DNA of 64,000 nt from Pelecanus crispus (Eukaryota > Chordata > Aves > Pelecaniformes > Pelecanidae): contig NC_134644.1 in the NCBI RefSeq assembly GCF_030463565.1, positions 126,171,388 to 126,235,387 on the forward strand, read 5' to 3'. The notes under the pieces were generated by a model, which was not told the DNA's origin, did not search any database, and worked only from the letters and a program-made list of their open reading frames with translations. Both the position numbers and the translations under genes were made by a program. Every line of letters starts with the position of its first letter. Position 1 is the stretch's first letter. Positions 11,216-23,801 of the stretch are shown in pieces.

Positions 11216-13922
11216 CTTGCCCATGTCCTCAACCCCAGGACTCCCAGGAGGTGCAAGATCCAAATCTCTGCCACACACAACATACATGAAAGACTACGTT
11301 TCTAGGACTGTAGCAAGTACGGACACATGCCATCTTGCTTGCTCAGTCTGCACCTTTACATTATAAGACTAAGCTGTGTGTTCAAAATCTGTCCTTTAGT
11401 CACTTCCTGACCATACATGAACATGGATTTGTGCAAGAGCAGCCTTGCATTCCTGATACCCAGCAGTCACTCCCTTCTTTCTCCTGCCCTGTCGCCTACT
11501 CCTGCTGCTTTCCTGTAGTATTTCATTCCCTTTCTATTACCTCAGGTCTCAGGTTTTGCACCTCATTTTCTGTAATCATCTAGTTTTCTTCTGACAATGC
11601 CTTTTCAGCTCTGTGTCATCAACAGATGTCATCTACGTGTCTATTTTTTATGCCAGGGCTATGATCCGCATTAAATGACAGAAATGGGTTTCCTACTCTT
11701 ATTGAGCTGTTTAACAGATGTCAGCTGTAGGATATTAAAGAAAGGGAAATTCAGAATTCAACACCTGTTGGATATGTGACTTTTCACTTTTTCTTGAAGA
11801 GAATTTCATTGAAAAGTGCTTTCCCCCTTCATAAAATTTTTGGATCCTTTGAAAATTTTCAGTAAAAATGCAGGATCCCTTTATATATTTGTTCCAAATG
11901 TATCTATACATCTCGTAAATAAAATTGCCATTCTTAAAGACCTTTTATTGATGTCTTAAAGTCCCTTATGACATTGCCAGTGGACTACAGATTGAAAAGT
12001 ACAAAAGCAAAAGTATTTTTTACTGTCTTAGCAATAAAACAGAATGTTTTGAGGCTGTTTTGCAGCATTTGCAAGCGAATTTATTTTTACTTTTAGTTAA
12101 TTAATGAAAGACTTTCTGTTTATAATGACTAATGGGACTTTCTCTGCTGTGTTGATATGCATCTCAGTGGAAGACATGCTTATTCTTGAACTTCAGGCGC
12201 TTTTGTTTATACTGTGGTTCTCAGGTTTCCAATACAACGAAGCTTCTCACCTTATGCCTGTTGTCTCCATTCAGTATTGAGACAGAAAGACTTTTTCCTT
12301 CAGTTTACCAATAAGAACAAACAAGGATGTTCACAATGACGTCTTAAAAACTATTGACCTTCCAAAAGAGTTGCAGCTTCTGTCAGAAAAAGTTGACTAT
12401 AAACTCAAATCCTCCTGTCACTCTTGCTGGTACAATCTCATTTTTTATAAAAATAAAGTGTAAAAATCCATATAACTAATTAAAACAAATAAGGTTAAGA
12501 ATATTCGTGAATACAACTTGGTCTAAGGTGTAAGATCCCGTAGCCCTCACAATGCATATCCATTAGGGAACTTAGTGCTTGCTGATTTTTGCCTTCAGAA
12601 TATATACATTGCAAAAATTGCTCTTTGAAAAACAGTTTTGTTGTGCAAGTCGAAACAGCAGTCTGCTACATTGCTCAACACCATCCACTGCATTGCTGCA
12701 CTGTGTGGCAAAGAGATAACATCTTTGTAAAAAAAAAAGCTGTCATCAATGCAGTAATCAAGGCTGAGTCAGAGGGATGAGTAGGGAGAGTCCATTCAGA
12801 AGTCCAGAAACCAGTCAAAGAGAATATAAAGAAATACTTCCTGACTAATTTCAGTAGGAAATCACCTTTTATGAGCCTGCTTTGCCTTAGCCATTAGTAT
12901 TAAAAAAAAAAAACAACCCAAAAAACAAACACCACCTAAGATGCAAAATGTAGGTAGATGTAGTAGTACTGAGAACAGTAAGTCTTCTCTACCTGTGCAA
13001 AGCTCAAAAGCTCTATTTGTTGGTTTCACATGTTGTAATAATCTGCTTTTTGTTGTTGTTTCCCAATGCCTACATTTTTGCACTGTTTGAGGGTTTTTGT
13101 TACTTATGGAGTCTTTGGTGCGTGCAGAGTGGACGTAAACACAGGGTCTCTGGTAATTTGGTTGAGGCTCCAGTTGCTTCCAGCTAGGATGAGGCACCTA
13201 ACTGAGGTGTTTAAGGGTATACACAGCTATCCTGGTGCATGAAGAGGTGGGCAGTCCCAATACTGGATGTTGACATGTAAGGTTTTGTCAGAGCAAGTAT
13301 GAGTTGCTTGCTATCATGCATGCGTCTCAGCCTTGTTTAAGTAAGGGATGTATGTATGCCACTTATCCTCCCAGCAAGGTGCTAAGTACCAAGCTGCTTC
13401 TGTTGGTTATGCTTCAACAGATGTTTTGATTAGTCTTTGCTTTTTTGTTCCTTGATGTGGTTGGTAACCCACCACAGCCTGTATAATCCATGGTTTGCCC
13501 AGAAGAGGGAGCTTCTCCAGGGTGCTGCTGGCAACCAACACTTACTTCGATCAATGGCAAATTCCCATCGTTCTGGAATGCTCAAGAATTATTCAGCCCT
13601 AACAAATGGTTGTTTAAAAATCCCCATAAAGTCTTCATTCATTAAAAAAAAAAAAAAATTAATTGCTTATTATCTGTTTCCTGCTGGGAGAAAAGTGCAA
13701 AACTTAATAATTACATAGTTATAGTGTATGTTTTAAATGTGAATGGTTATGGGTAAATTTTTCAGAAGATACTACAGATAAATAGTAAATACTAATTGAT
13801 AGAGGTCAGATGCCCTTTTCCTTATGGCTTTGCTGTTCTTATCAGGGAGGTAATGTCAGTTAAGTTTTAGTAGTGCTAAAATGACATAGAATGAATAATG
13901 ATTATCATAACTTCCATTGCAG

Positions 13923-13958
13923 ATCTGTTTGAATTATGGAAATGGACTCTATTGGAAG
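13923..13958 (+). CDS. DSG2: DSG2 exon 2: 36-nt microexon
   Basis: This exon encodes residues 16-27 (ICLNYGNGLYWK), phase 0 on both sides, between TTCCATTGCAG and GTAGGA. The residues match the human counterpart in position and character. They complete the hydrophobic core, with predicted signal cleavage after G23. Without it the first exon would join directly to LYNQN and the signal peptide would be short and poor. It is too short to show up as an open frame. Confidence 0.85.
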
Positions 13959-14408
13959 GTAGGAAAAATGGAAAACTGCTTTTCTTTATCAGTGCCTGAA
14001 GCAGGGTTCTCTGAGCAAAGTGTCAAAGGTGTGCCTTACTTCGGTTGATAAATATCTTGATTTTTACCATTTTCTGAAATGTGAAAGCTGTGTAATGAAT
14101 AATGAAATGAAAGCCCAGCCAAAATGTAAGTGAATAGATAACTACATCATCAGAGTGGTGTTCAACTTTGAGACACTTCGCCTAAAATACTAAGTTTGTA
14201 GATGTCTTTTTTTTTAACTCTCTGTAAATTAAATCATTTTATGAAAGATGTTAATTGTGGCTCAGAAAGCTAATGCAGCTCCATGATTTCGAAGCTACTA
14301 GCTTTTGAAAGAGCAAAAGCTATTCAGAAGTCTGGGCTACAGCAGCAATAAAGCATTCATCTGAAATGGCTAAATGTAATGCTGACATTCAACCTTGTTT
14401 TTTCACAG

Positions 14409-14543
14409 CTTTATAATCAAAATCGCAGGAGTGGTGTGTTGTCTCATCCCAACAGCCTAGTCAGACAGAAGCGAGAATGGACAGTCCCTCCAGCTTTCAT
14501 ACGGGAAGAGGAGGACAATTCCTATAAAAATCCAATTGCTAGA
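14409..14543 (+). CDS. DSG2: DSG2 exon 3: propeptide and start of EC1
   Basis: This exon encodes residues 28-72 between a TTTTTTCACAG acceptor and a GTAAGT donor, phase 0 on both sides. It contains the proprotein-convertase site RQKR (46-49), followed by EW (50-51), where W51 is the Trp2 inserted into the partner cadherin. The acidic EEEDNSYKNPIAR segment is typical of the desmoglein EC1 N-terminus. Confidence 0.95.
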
Positions 14544-15805
14544 GTAAGTCCAGAAAAGTGATAAATACACATAATAAGAATACACATAAAAATAGAGATG
14601 AAAATGTAAAATAAGGGTGTGGGTGCCCTAAACTCATGCACAAATATTTCTTGAATTTTAAAGGATTGTTGAATGTCAGTTGAAGATTGGCACATTTCCT
14701 TCTGTTTCCTTCCTTCAGCAGATGAGTTGGTCTTGCAGCCTGATTTGGCTCAGTCTCTCATCTTTTCCCAGGCACCAGTTTTCATAAAACTTTTGGGAAT
14801 GCAGTATCTTTGAGTTTTTTCACGCCACCACCCCTGTTCGGCTGTTGCTGCACTTGGCAAGTGGGTCCCAAAACTGCTGGTGGTGATTGGGCGGAGGGGT
14901 GTACATGGAGCATGATTATATATGCCTAATTTTTTAGGAAATAAAGCTAAAAATAGCCAAGGTGTTATCCTTTGTGCAAGAGTGATATGCATTTGGTTCA
15001 GCATCAGTTCTGAAACCTGAATTCACCACACTTGTCACTTTTGCATATAAAGTAACTGCAGATAGTAGCAGGCTGTAACCCTCTGCTTGGGCTGCCCCTT
15101 GATGGTGATGCTGGCACAATGCGCACGTGCTTTTCCAGATGTTTCAGATACTTGCTGACAGCAGAGGAAGGGTGTAATCTCTAGTCTATGCAGCCTCTTC
15201 TACCTGTTCATTTCCAGGTTTGACCTTTCTTCCTCTACCCTATCACTTCCTCAGTCCTGGTCAGGCTTGCTAGCTTAGGTCTAATCTCCCTTAAAAAGTT
15301 GTCATATTTTATTTCCAGGCTTTGCTCAAGTAACTTCAATCTCCCCTGCTCAGCTCACTGTTCCAGACTGTTGTTTTCCTTGGTCTTTCTCCGCATTTTA
15401 TTTGCCCCCATCCGTTTGATCAGCCAGTTTCCTTCTTCATCCCTCACTTCAGTTTTTCACCTTATCACAGTTTTCACTGGAAATGTTTTCCAGCCTTTCC
15501 TTGCCCTTGTATCCTATCTCACTCTTTGTCCAAGCAGTCCCAATTTTCTTCTCCCACAGACCTCTCCACAGTTCCCAACTGTTGCGCTGCCCATCATGTT
15601 CCTCATCTCCCTGCACAAGATCCTCAGACAGAACATGTAACTCTTCCTGCATTCATCATAACGTCTCCACACTGAAAAGAGTGCAGGAAAATAAGTGTTT
15701 AATATTTATTTTTGTTCATTACAAAAATAGCGAAAATATTTTATTTGCATTTTTAAATGTGGTTTTATTTACGAAACACTATTTAATCTGTTATATTCCT
15801 GCTAG

Positions 15806-15964
15806 ATACATTCTGATCTTGAAGATACAGGGGTAGTGGTGACTTATACTATTTCTGGTCAAGGAGTAACAGAACCCCCTTATGGATTATTTGTTATCAA
15901 TGGAAAGACTGGAGACCTGAACATAACAGGAAGGGTTGACAGAGAAAAGACTCCGATGCTGTTT
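15806..15964 (+). CDS. DSG2: DSG2 exon 4: EC1
   Basis: This exon encodes residues 73-125, phase 0 on both sides, with acceptor CCTGCTAG and donor GTAAGT. It carries the cadherin signatures TYTISGQGVTEPPYGLFVIN and TGDLNITGRVDREKTPM. The second of these includes an N-glycosylation sequon (NIT) and the acidic DRE calcium motif. Confidence 0.95.
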
Positions 15965-16235
15965 GTAAGTTGAATGGTAACTTTCTACTTACAGGTGCTC
16001 TTCTATTCATTTTTTATTTATTTTGGTCAAGTGTGTTTGCTTCAATTAGTTTTAATCCAGTTTTTGGATATTTGTGTATGTATGTGTGCTTATATTTATA
16101 AGCATATTATACATGCTTATATAATGCTTACATTTTGTTATATATATTTGATATATTTCTATTTTGTATATGTATTTTGTATATATTACAGTCACTCATT
16201 GTATTTGCTTATTGTTTCTGTCTGTATTATTTCAG

Positions 16236-16380
16236 CTCAGAGGTCATGCACTAGATAAGACTGGAGCAAAACTGGAAGAGCCAATAGACCTCCCAATTAA
16301 AATCATGGATATAAATGACAATTTTCCAGTGTTTTCACACACAGTTTTTGTTGGTTCAGTTGAAGAATTAAGTGAAACAG
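16236..16380 (+). CDS. DSG2: DSG2 exon 5: end of EC1 and start of EC2
   Basis: This exon encodes residues 126-173 and the first base of codon 174. The acceptor is ATTATTTCAG and the donor GTAATG. It contains the HAL tripeptide (129-131) at the cell-adhesion recognition position and the interdomain calcium motif DINDNFPVF. VGSVEELS, which opens EC2, follows. Confidence 0.95.
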
Positions 16381-17635
16381 GTAATGTTATTTTTAAAATG
16401 ATTTTTTATTTTAGCTCTTCCCAACACATTCAAGGGCACAAGTAAATATACTCTTTGCAGCAGCATATCATATCGGCAGTAACAAGGATGCATTCTCTTG
16501 CTCGTGTAGGCCAGGTTATCCACGTGTGAATGCAAGTTTTTATGTAGGGCTAAGCTGTGTGGTGTGGTGACGGAAAAGCGTCCACATAAAGGCAAGAGAG
16601 AACAGCACTTCCTCTTATGGCATCTTTGGTTTATGTCAAAGCTATCACAAACCCAGGGACCAGAGTCCTTCAGCAGGAATTGCAGGGGAAACGCAGTCTA
16701 CCTTCTGGCCTAGCAATTCCAGCCTATTTGGAGGGACTCCACTCTGCCATGCTCATGAAAAGCCCCTCTTTATCTGTGGGCTGGAGAGGTACTTCACCGT
16801 TAAGCACATATGGCCATGATGTGACCCTCGAAGAACAAGCTAGTGGCAGTTTTCCTATTGATGTCAGTAAACGTAAGACCAACAGATTATTTCCCAGCAG
16901 ATAAGAAAAGCTGGAGTAAAACAATGTAATAAATACCTGACATTGTTTCCCTTTCAATGTCATGATAATCTGAAGAACCAAATTATTGACCCACTGCTTG
17001 GGTGAGGTATTGAGTTCCCTCAGCTCTCTTTCAAGTCAGTGTCACCTGTATGGTAATTGCTTCTTTGCCTGAATTCCAGGTAATGTTCAAACTCAGGCAC
17101 TGGACGCTGAGGTACACCCTTTCCCAGAGAACAAAATCCTGTACCATGAGTTATAAGGGGATTGCACCATGGGGACCGCAATGTATTTTGAGTGAAGCTG
17201 TTGGAGGGCATCAATACAGAGCAATTATTTTAATAAAGTTCAGGTAGAGGAGTTAGTGCTCCCTTTAGAATAATCTGTGAGGGAAATGCAGCTTGTTCAA
17301 AACCTACTTCTTTCTTCTCTGTATGGTATATACATTTTTCTGTCAGAATTTTGGAGAGAATTCAACCTGTTCTGTGATTCTGGTGCATTGAGTTCTGTGA
17401 GTTACAGATGTGTGGATACAATCTTTTTGTTTGCTAGAGGATATACTGTTAACATGTGCTATTTGGATTTTTAGGAACGCTTCTTCAGCTCTATTCATTA
17501 AGTAAATAGAGGCAAGAGCATCAGAAAATTGTGTAGTGTGTCTGACAACAGTCTCTTTATCTGTGACATTACAGTAAAAATACTTGGCAGTGGATGGCAG
17601 TGTAAACATACTATATTTTGTTTGCTTTTTTCCAG

Positions 17636-17796
17636 GTACAGTTGTAATGAGGATAAATGCAACAGATGCAGATGAACCAAATAACCTAAATTCCAAAATT
17701 GCTTTCAGGATCGTTTCCCAAAGCCCTAGCGCTGCATTCAGTATGAATAAGGATACTGGCGAGGTTCGAGTAGCAAAAATAAACCTTGACAGAGAG
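17636..17796 (+). CDS. DSG2: DSG2 exon 6: EC2
   Basis: This exon encodes residues 174-227, entering in phase 1 and leaving in phase 0. The acceptor is TTTTTTCCAG and the donor GTAAAA, which is a weaker match than the other donors. It shows [16 protein letters not shown], with sequon NAT and the DADE calcium ligands, and NKDTGEVRV and LDRE at the end. Confidence 0.95.
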
Positions 17797-18637
17797 GTAA
17801 AAGAAGCCCTCCCGTTTTTAATCTGCTAACAGCCGCCTTCTGATGCCTGTTGTGTCACCTTCAGCTCTGCCTGCCAGGCTGGAGAGCTGGCCCTCTTACC
17901 TTCCTTCACCTTCTGTAGGATTAAAGCCTTGTCTGGCTGATGCATGTTTTCTGGGGATTGGACGGGGGGCAGGCAGTGACAGGATCAAGGCTGCATTCCC
18001 CCTGTCACCTCTCTAGCACAGCATCAGCCCAATGGCTGTTGCTTTCTGTCCCTCCCATGCAGCCAGGGCAGCAGTTACATGAAGCAAGGGGTCATTTCTC
18101 TGTGCTGGAGAGCATATGGCAAAGGCAACCCAGATCACCGTTTGCAAAGCTGCTGACTGCATCTAGATTTTTGTAGCCTGCTACGCAAATCACGGTGCAA
18201 AGAGTTAGGATGGGTGCTGCTGTGAAACAGCGTTGAAAGCCACTTTACCTGGGCTTGCATGAATTTTCACTGGCCAGCAGATGGTGATCTGGATGTTAGC
18301 TCTGCGGCTGAGGGCAACATCTCTGATTCTAGCCCTGTCCTGACATGCAGGTATCATTCATTGGTCCTGTCCCTACTTATGGCTACTGAAATTTTTTCAT
18401 TTGCCATGTAAGCACAGTCTAACTCTTTGTGGGGGAGATGCAAAAGTCCCAAATCCTTTTCAAAGCCTCGCTTCTACTCCAGCTGAGCCCGTCAAGGTAG
18501 TTGTGTGTGAGATTTACTACTGGCTCGAGAGGAGTTACAACTGGCCACAAGAGGGATTACCAAAATGTAGTAGAGATAATACAGCAAAGGAAAAGTTTTT
18601 TAGCCTGGTTTAAACACTTCTTTTCTTATCGTGGCAG

Positions 18638-18772
18638 ATACAAAGTAGCTATTCTTTGGTGGTGGAAGCAAAAGACCGTGGTGGTGAATTAGATGGGAAT
18701 GCTGCAACATGTTCTTTAGAAATCAAGATTTTGGATGTCAATGACAATCTGCCTGTGGTTGAAAATCGTGTC
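18638..18772 (+). CDS. DSG2: DSG2 exon 7: end of EC2
   Basis: This exon encodes residues 228-272, phase 0 on both sides, with acceptor ATCGTGGCAG and donor GTAAGT. It contains YSLVVEAKDRGGELDG and the linker motif ILDVNDNLPVVENRV between EC2 and EC3. Confidence 0.95.
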
Positions 18773-18919
18773 GTAAGTACATTGATCACAATATTTGGCA
18801 TGTTCCTACACCTGCCAGTATCCTATTGCTTTGAATACAGGGTTGTGCAAACTTTCTTGCACTGGTGAAATGAGGTAAATCATGGTATCTTTTTAAAGAA
18901 GCATGTTTTTCAATTGCAG

Positions 18920-19105
18920 TTTGAAGGAAGCGTTGAAGAAAACAAAGCAAATGTAGAAATTCTGTCAATAAAAGTATTTGACAAAGATGAAGAATTTTCT
19001 GATAACTGGCTGGCAAACTTTTCATTTGTTTCTGGTAACGAAGACGGCTTTTTTCGTATAGTAACAAACAAACAAACAAATACAGGAATTTTGACTCTTG
19101 TGAAG
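18920..19105 (+). CDS. DSG2: DSG2 exon 8: EC3
   Basis: This exon encodes residues 273-334, phase 0 on both sides, with acceptor TTCAATTGCAG and donor GTTAGT. It carries VFDKDEEFSDNWLANFSF, a stretch characteristic of desmoglein EC3. SGNEDGFFRI and NTGILTLVK follow. The preceding intron is only 147 bases. Confidence 0.95.
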
Positions 19106-20102
19106 GTTAGTATATTCTTTAGAGAGTCTTCTTTAAATATTAGAATAATTATTCCCTTTAAGTTGACATACAAATTATTTATATTCAGGTAGTATGTAAA
19201 CTGTAAATTTACATGGTAGACACTCATCCTTTGGCATATTCTTTGTTGGTGTATTCAATAATTCCGTGCAAAATAATAATTTTTTTCTAGGCTTACCATT
19301 TACATTCAGTGTGATCTCAAATGTATCTACTGGGGCAGAAGTCCCCAAACTTTCCTTGTTGTTGGGCAACAGTGCTAACACATATGCTGTAAACTTCCCC
19401 ATACTTTTTTCTCTCCTTGCTGGTCTCAGTTTAAATTTCTTTTATTTCCCATGGCCACGGATAACTTTAAAGGCAACACTTACTCCATGAGCCATGGGCT
19501 ACAGACTATTTTATGAATTTCTGTACTTTGAAATTATGAAAATATTTTCCATAAATTGAAATTCCTGTTTTATGAATTTCACTCCCCTTTAGTCCACAAG
19601 AACTGAAGATGCATAGTGCCCTGAGTACCCTTTTTCTTTTTTTTTTCTGCTCTGGTTTCCTTACCTGAAAACTGATAATTTTAAAAAATTGATAAGCATT
19701 ATTAAGTAAATTAATTGCTTTTAAAAAAAATAAAAAAAGAAAAAATTGGATGAGCCAAGTATTATTGAGCCTTGATTCACTGAAAGTAAAGACCTGTATG
19801 TGTAGGAGTCATTGCACCTACCTTAAATTAATTTAAATTCAATAATATAAAGACATACCTATGGTGCCATCCATTAAAAATAAGAAGAGTAATCTTCCTT
19901 ATGTACTTTTAAAGAGTTGAAGCATTATGTATTGAGCATAACATGTTAACCAACAGTTCTTTGCACTGTAGTATCCTTATTATTTAAATAAGGGTGCTAC
20001 AATATTAAATAGTTTTATTTAAATATTAAATGTATGAATGTTGTCTCGATATCAGATTCTGTCAAGTTCTGAGTGGTGTTTTGTTTTTTTTAATTGCTTT
20101 AG

Positions 20103-20362
20103 GAACTGGATTATGAAAAAATTCAAAGCCTAAATTTGGGCATTGTTGTTACAAACAAAGCAGAGTTCCACAAGTCAATTAAACACAGTTATAAAGCACA
20201 AACAATTCCAATCAAAATTAATGTGATTAATGTGCGGGAAGGCCCTGTATTCCCCGGTGGCACAAAAATTATTGAAGCAAGTGAGAAACTACAGATACGA
20301 GAGGTTATTGGACAGTATCAAGCCTATGATGAAGACACCGGAAAAATAGCAGAGCGCATTAT
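20103..20362 (+). CDS. DSG2: DSG2 exon 9: end of EC3 and start of EC4
   Basis: This exon encodes residues 335-420 and two bases of codon 421. The acceptor is TTGCTTTAG and the donor GTAAGA. It includes ELDYEKIQSLNLGIVV, NKAEFHKSI, the linker VREGPVF and the calcium motif AYDEDTGKIAE in EC4. Confidence 0.95.
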
Positions 20363-20623
20363 GTAAGAATCTGTTTATAACCATCATAACTGAGTATGTC
20401 AGAAATCACATCTTACTGTAACAATGTGTATATTGAACTCAAATAATTTCAGAGGCAATTGTTTTCTACTACACATAATTCACACCTAAAATAACATCAT
20501 CATCTTCAGTATTCTATTATGCAGAAAATAGCTGACTTGAAAATCCTACTTGTTTGGTCATATATGGTGAGACATGAGTGTTTGTGCTGAAATAGTCCGC
20601 GCTTGAATGCTGTTTGTCATGTA

Positions 20624-20713
20624 TGTCTGCTTTTGAGAGTAGATTTACTCATCTGACTTCATCATGCCTGTCTGCTTTTGAGAGTAGATTTACTCTTCTG
20701 ACTTCATTGTGTG
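20624..20713 (+). repeat. 45-bp tandem duplication in DSG2 intron 9
   Basis: Two adjacent copies of a 45-base unit (20624-20668 and 20669-20713) share TGTCTGCTTTTGAGAGTAGA and TTTACTC, with a few differences near the ends. This looks like a simple local duplication of non-repetitive intron sequence. Confidence 0.85.
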
Positions 20714-21291
20714 CAGAAACATTAGGAATAAATATACAGAAACATCCAGCAATTGGACACAGAAAGGGTGTGAAGTAGATCTGTATGTGTGCCTGTGTGT
20801 GTTCAGATTTTGAATCGTAGCTCTTCAGCTAAAACATTGTTGATCCACCACCGTGGCTTTTACAAGTGGTGCAGACCAGCAGAGGTGCGTACCCAGCGGT
20901 GGACCCCGCTCCGCCACGGCTGTAATACAGTCTCTCCTGGGTGGCTGCTGCTCACCTTCTGCTGGGAGCAGGGATGGAGGAGAAGAGGACGATGACCAGC
21001 AGCGCAGATCCTTCTCCTGCTCTGGTCTCGCTCCCTGAGTCTACTTGTTACAATGCCTCCACACCTAAATCCTGGCTCTAGAGGGAACAGCAGGTTTCAA
21101 CATTCAGGGTGGGTTTATAATCTTAGGTTTATAGTTGAAATCAATCCCAGTGGCGGGAGTGTCACACCTCAGACCTAGGGATTTTCTCTCTGCTTTAAAC
21201 AAAGAGTAAACATACCGTGAAGCTGCTTTTTCTGCTGATGGTTGTTTTCCTCATCATAAATGTGTACATATTTATATACAATTTTAATCAG

Positions 21292-21434
21292 ATACATGAA
21301 AGGAAGGGATACAGCAAACTGGATCACAATAGACTCAGCCACAGCTGAAATCCGACTTGCCAAAACACTCGATTATGAATCGCATCATGTAGTAAATGGT
21401 ACCTACACTATCACCGTGTTGGGTGTAACTACTG
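21292..21434 (+). CDS. DSG2: DSG2 exon 10: EC4
   Basis: This exon encodes the end of codon 421 to the first base of codon 469. The acceptor is TTTTAATCAG and the donor GTAAGT. It reads YMKGRDTANWITIDSATAEI, then RLAKTLDYES and NGTYTITVLGVTT, and contains the sequon NGT. Confidence 0.95.
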
Positions 21435-22126
21435 GTAAGTTGAGAGGGTTTTGTTTTCACACTAATTGGTTTGTTTAGGGTTTAGTTTGCCTTTCTACAA
21501 CTGTAGTTGGTTTAACCTCCTTATCTTTAACTGCCTAAAATTAGGCACCTAGTGCAGTTTCCTATAGGCTCTGTATTTGGAGGAGAGACACGAGCAACGC
21601 GTTGAAATAGGATGAATCTTGGAATGGGTTCCCAAGGTGTCTGTTTTCGCTTCTTTGACTAGATGGAAGTGAACTTCTTGTAAAAGTTTTGCAAAGGCCA
21701 AGTCTGATCGGAACGTCCCTTGTCAAGGTGGAAATTGCCAGTATCTCAGTATGCTAATCGGTAGACTTCAGAGTCTTAAGTTTTCTTGAATGCTAAGCAA
21801 GAAAGACTTCCTGAATTTCTTGTGTATCTAATGAGAATTCTCCTTTTATAATCTGCATGTTACTGTGTAACCATACACAGGAAATACTTTTTTTTTTTCC
21901 CAGTTAAAATAGTAAACCAGCTTGCCTTCAGAAGAACTTTGTCAATATGTTTATTAACATTAGGAATGAAATACTGCTCCCATAAGCTCCAGGGAGAGCT
22001 CTTTCAACTTATTTCAGCAATGTTTGTGTTTTGGAAAATATTAAGAATATTAAGGGTTTTTTTATTTTAAGATGAAATTTTTGTACTTTTCAAATCAATT
22101 TAATTTTTCATATTTTAAAATATTAG

Positions 22127-22354
22127 ATTTTCCGAAGAAAACGGTCACCGGCACAGTCATTATTCAAGTTAAAGATGAGAATGATAACTGCCCAGTTATT
22201 GTGAACCCTGTGCGGACTGTGTGTTCAGATGCAAAATTAGTTGATGTTACAGCTAATGATTTGGATGGTTACCCAAACAGTGATCCCTTCAGCTTTACTG
22301 TCATTGATGAGCCAGAAGGGACAGCAAAAGAATGGATAATTGCATCTAGAAATG
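22127..22354 (+). CDS. DSG2: DSG2 exon 11: EC4 to membrane-proximal domain
   Basis: This exon encodes residues 469-544 with phase 1 at the 3' end. The acceptor is AAAATATTAG and the donor GTAAGA. It contains TVIIQVKDENDNCPVI, a cadherin calcium linker with a following cysteine. The membrane-proximal domain segment that follows (VCSDAKLVDVTANDLDGYPN) is typical of desmogleins. Confidence 0.95.
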
Positions 22355-23570
22355 GTAAGAAAATAGATTTTTAATTCCTTTCAGTTCTTTAGAGTCCTAG
22401 TGGTATAATTTGTTAATTCTAGTCAAACTGACAGTTTGGCTGATACAGACCAAAAAAACCCATATGTATGGAGTCAGTCATGAAGACACATCACTCGCGT
22501 TCTGCTCCTTCTGTCCAATGGCTATAAAAGCACAGCCAGGTCTTCTGGGGCCTGTTGCCTTCCCTCAGTTGGGCCATCTTTGCCTAGCTTGATGACCCAT
22601 ATGTGGTGACCAGGATTTCATGGGTAATGCTGGGATCAAGCCATTCTCATCTTCCCACAAAAAGCGTGCAGTGGTGGAGGATGCTTTTTGTTCTAATGGA
22701 GCTTGGCGACATGGTTGTGTTACTGGCTGCAGTTGCCCTAACTTACAAATAACTAAATAAATCTGTCTGCACAGTGGGCCTTGAAAAGGGGAAATACAGT
22801 ATAACCTGTGTAAGATATTGTCCAGCACGGTAGGAACAAAAATAAGTCAGAAATCATAAATAATTTTAATGAGTATTTCAAAATGAGATGAGCATCTTCT
22901 TCTTATATTTCTGTTCATGTAAGCCTGGAATATGCTTGAAGAATATGCTTCAGGTAGATTGAAGGCACCAGAAAACATATTTTTCTTCTCAGACTCATTA
23001 TTCTGTCCTCTGTAATCCTACAGCATAACAGTGCAAAGCAATCAGCAGAGTCATCTTAATGGCCAGGTTTAGGACCATGAAGGAATCTTCTTAGCTTCCC
23101 TCACCCTGCAGTTGTGTCCTTGATGTGATACAGCCACAGGAGCAGGTGATATGTTGGCTCCTCAGCCTCTGCCTGTGGCCAACAACAGATTAATCTCCTA
23201 AAGACTGAAACTGGTTTTTACGAATTCAGCCTTTAGTTATGAAGATGATGTGAAGGTTAACACTATATAGGCGGTTGGGCCATCTTCCATGATAAGTCTA
23301 TGCTGGTGTGAAACTCTTTGCAAGTATCTGAGACTGCAAGTGAGCATGGCTGCTTTGTTACCAGCATGAATTACTTGATAAAAATAGGAGCACGTATGCT
23401 GTAGCCGCAGCTAATTAAACTTAATTCTATTGTGTTGGCTGGACTTAACTGGAGGGGGCTTGTGGGGAGACTGTGAAGATTTTATTTCCCTTAATTTACA
23501 GGAGTCAACTTTCTCTCCACTTATTCTTGTTTGTCTTTTCTTTTTCTTTAACTCCCCCCTTCTGTCTCAG

Positions 23571-23801
23571 GCACCAGCATACAACTGGTACCACAAAACC
23601 TGAAGCTGGGCAGAACTGAAGTTCCCATCCTAATAAAGGATTTACAAGGGTTCAGCTGTGCTCAAGCACAGTCTCTGCACCTGCATGTTTGTAAGTGCAA
23701 GGCTGACGGCACATGCAACAGTAAAGTTATTGGTGCTAAGTCAGCAGGTCTGGGACCAGGAGCGGTTGCACTGATCATCTTGGCGTTTTTACTTTTGCTG
23801 C
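23571..23801 (+). CDS. DSG2: DSG2 exon 12: membrane-proximal domain and most of the TM helix
   Basis: This exon encodes residues 545-621 plus one base. The acceptor is CTGTCTCAG and the donor GTAAGT. It ends the cysteine-rich membrane-proximal domain (CAQAQSLHLHVCKCKADGTC) and enters the transmembrane helix (GAVALIILAFLLLL). The helix is split by intron 12, as in other desmogleins. Confidence 0.95.
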
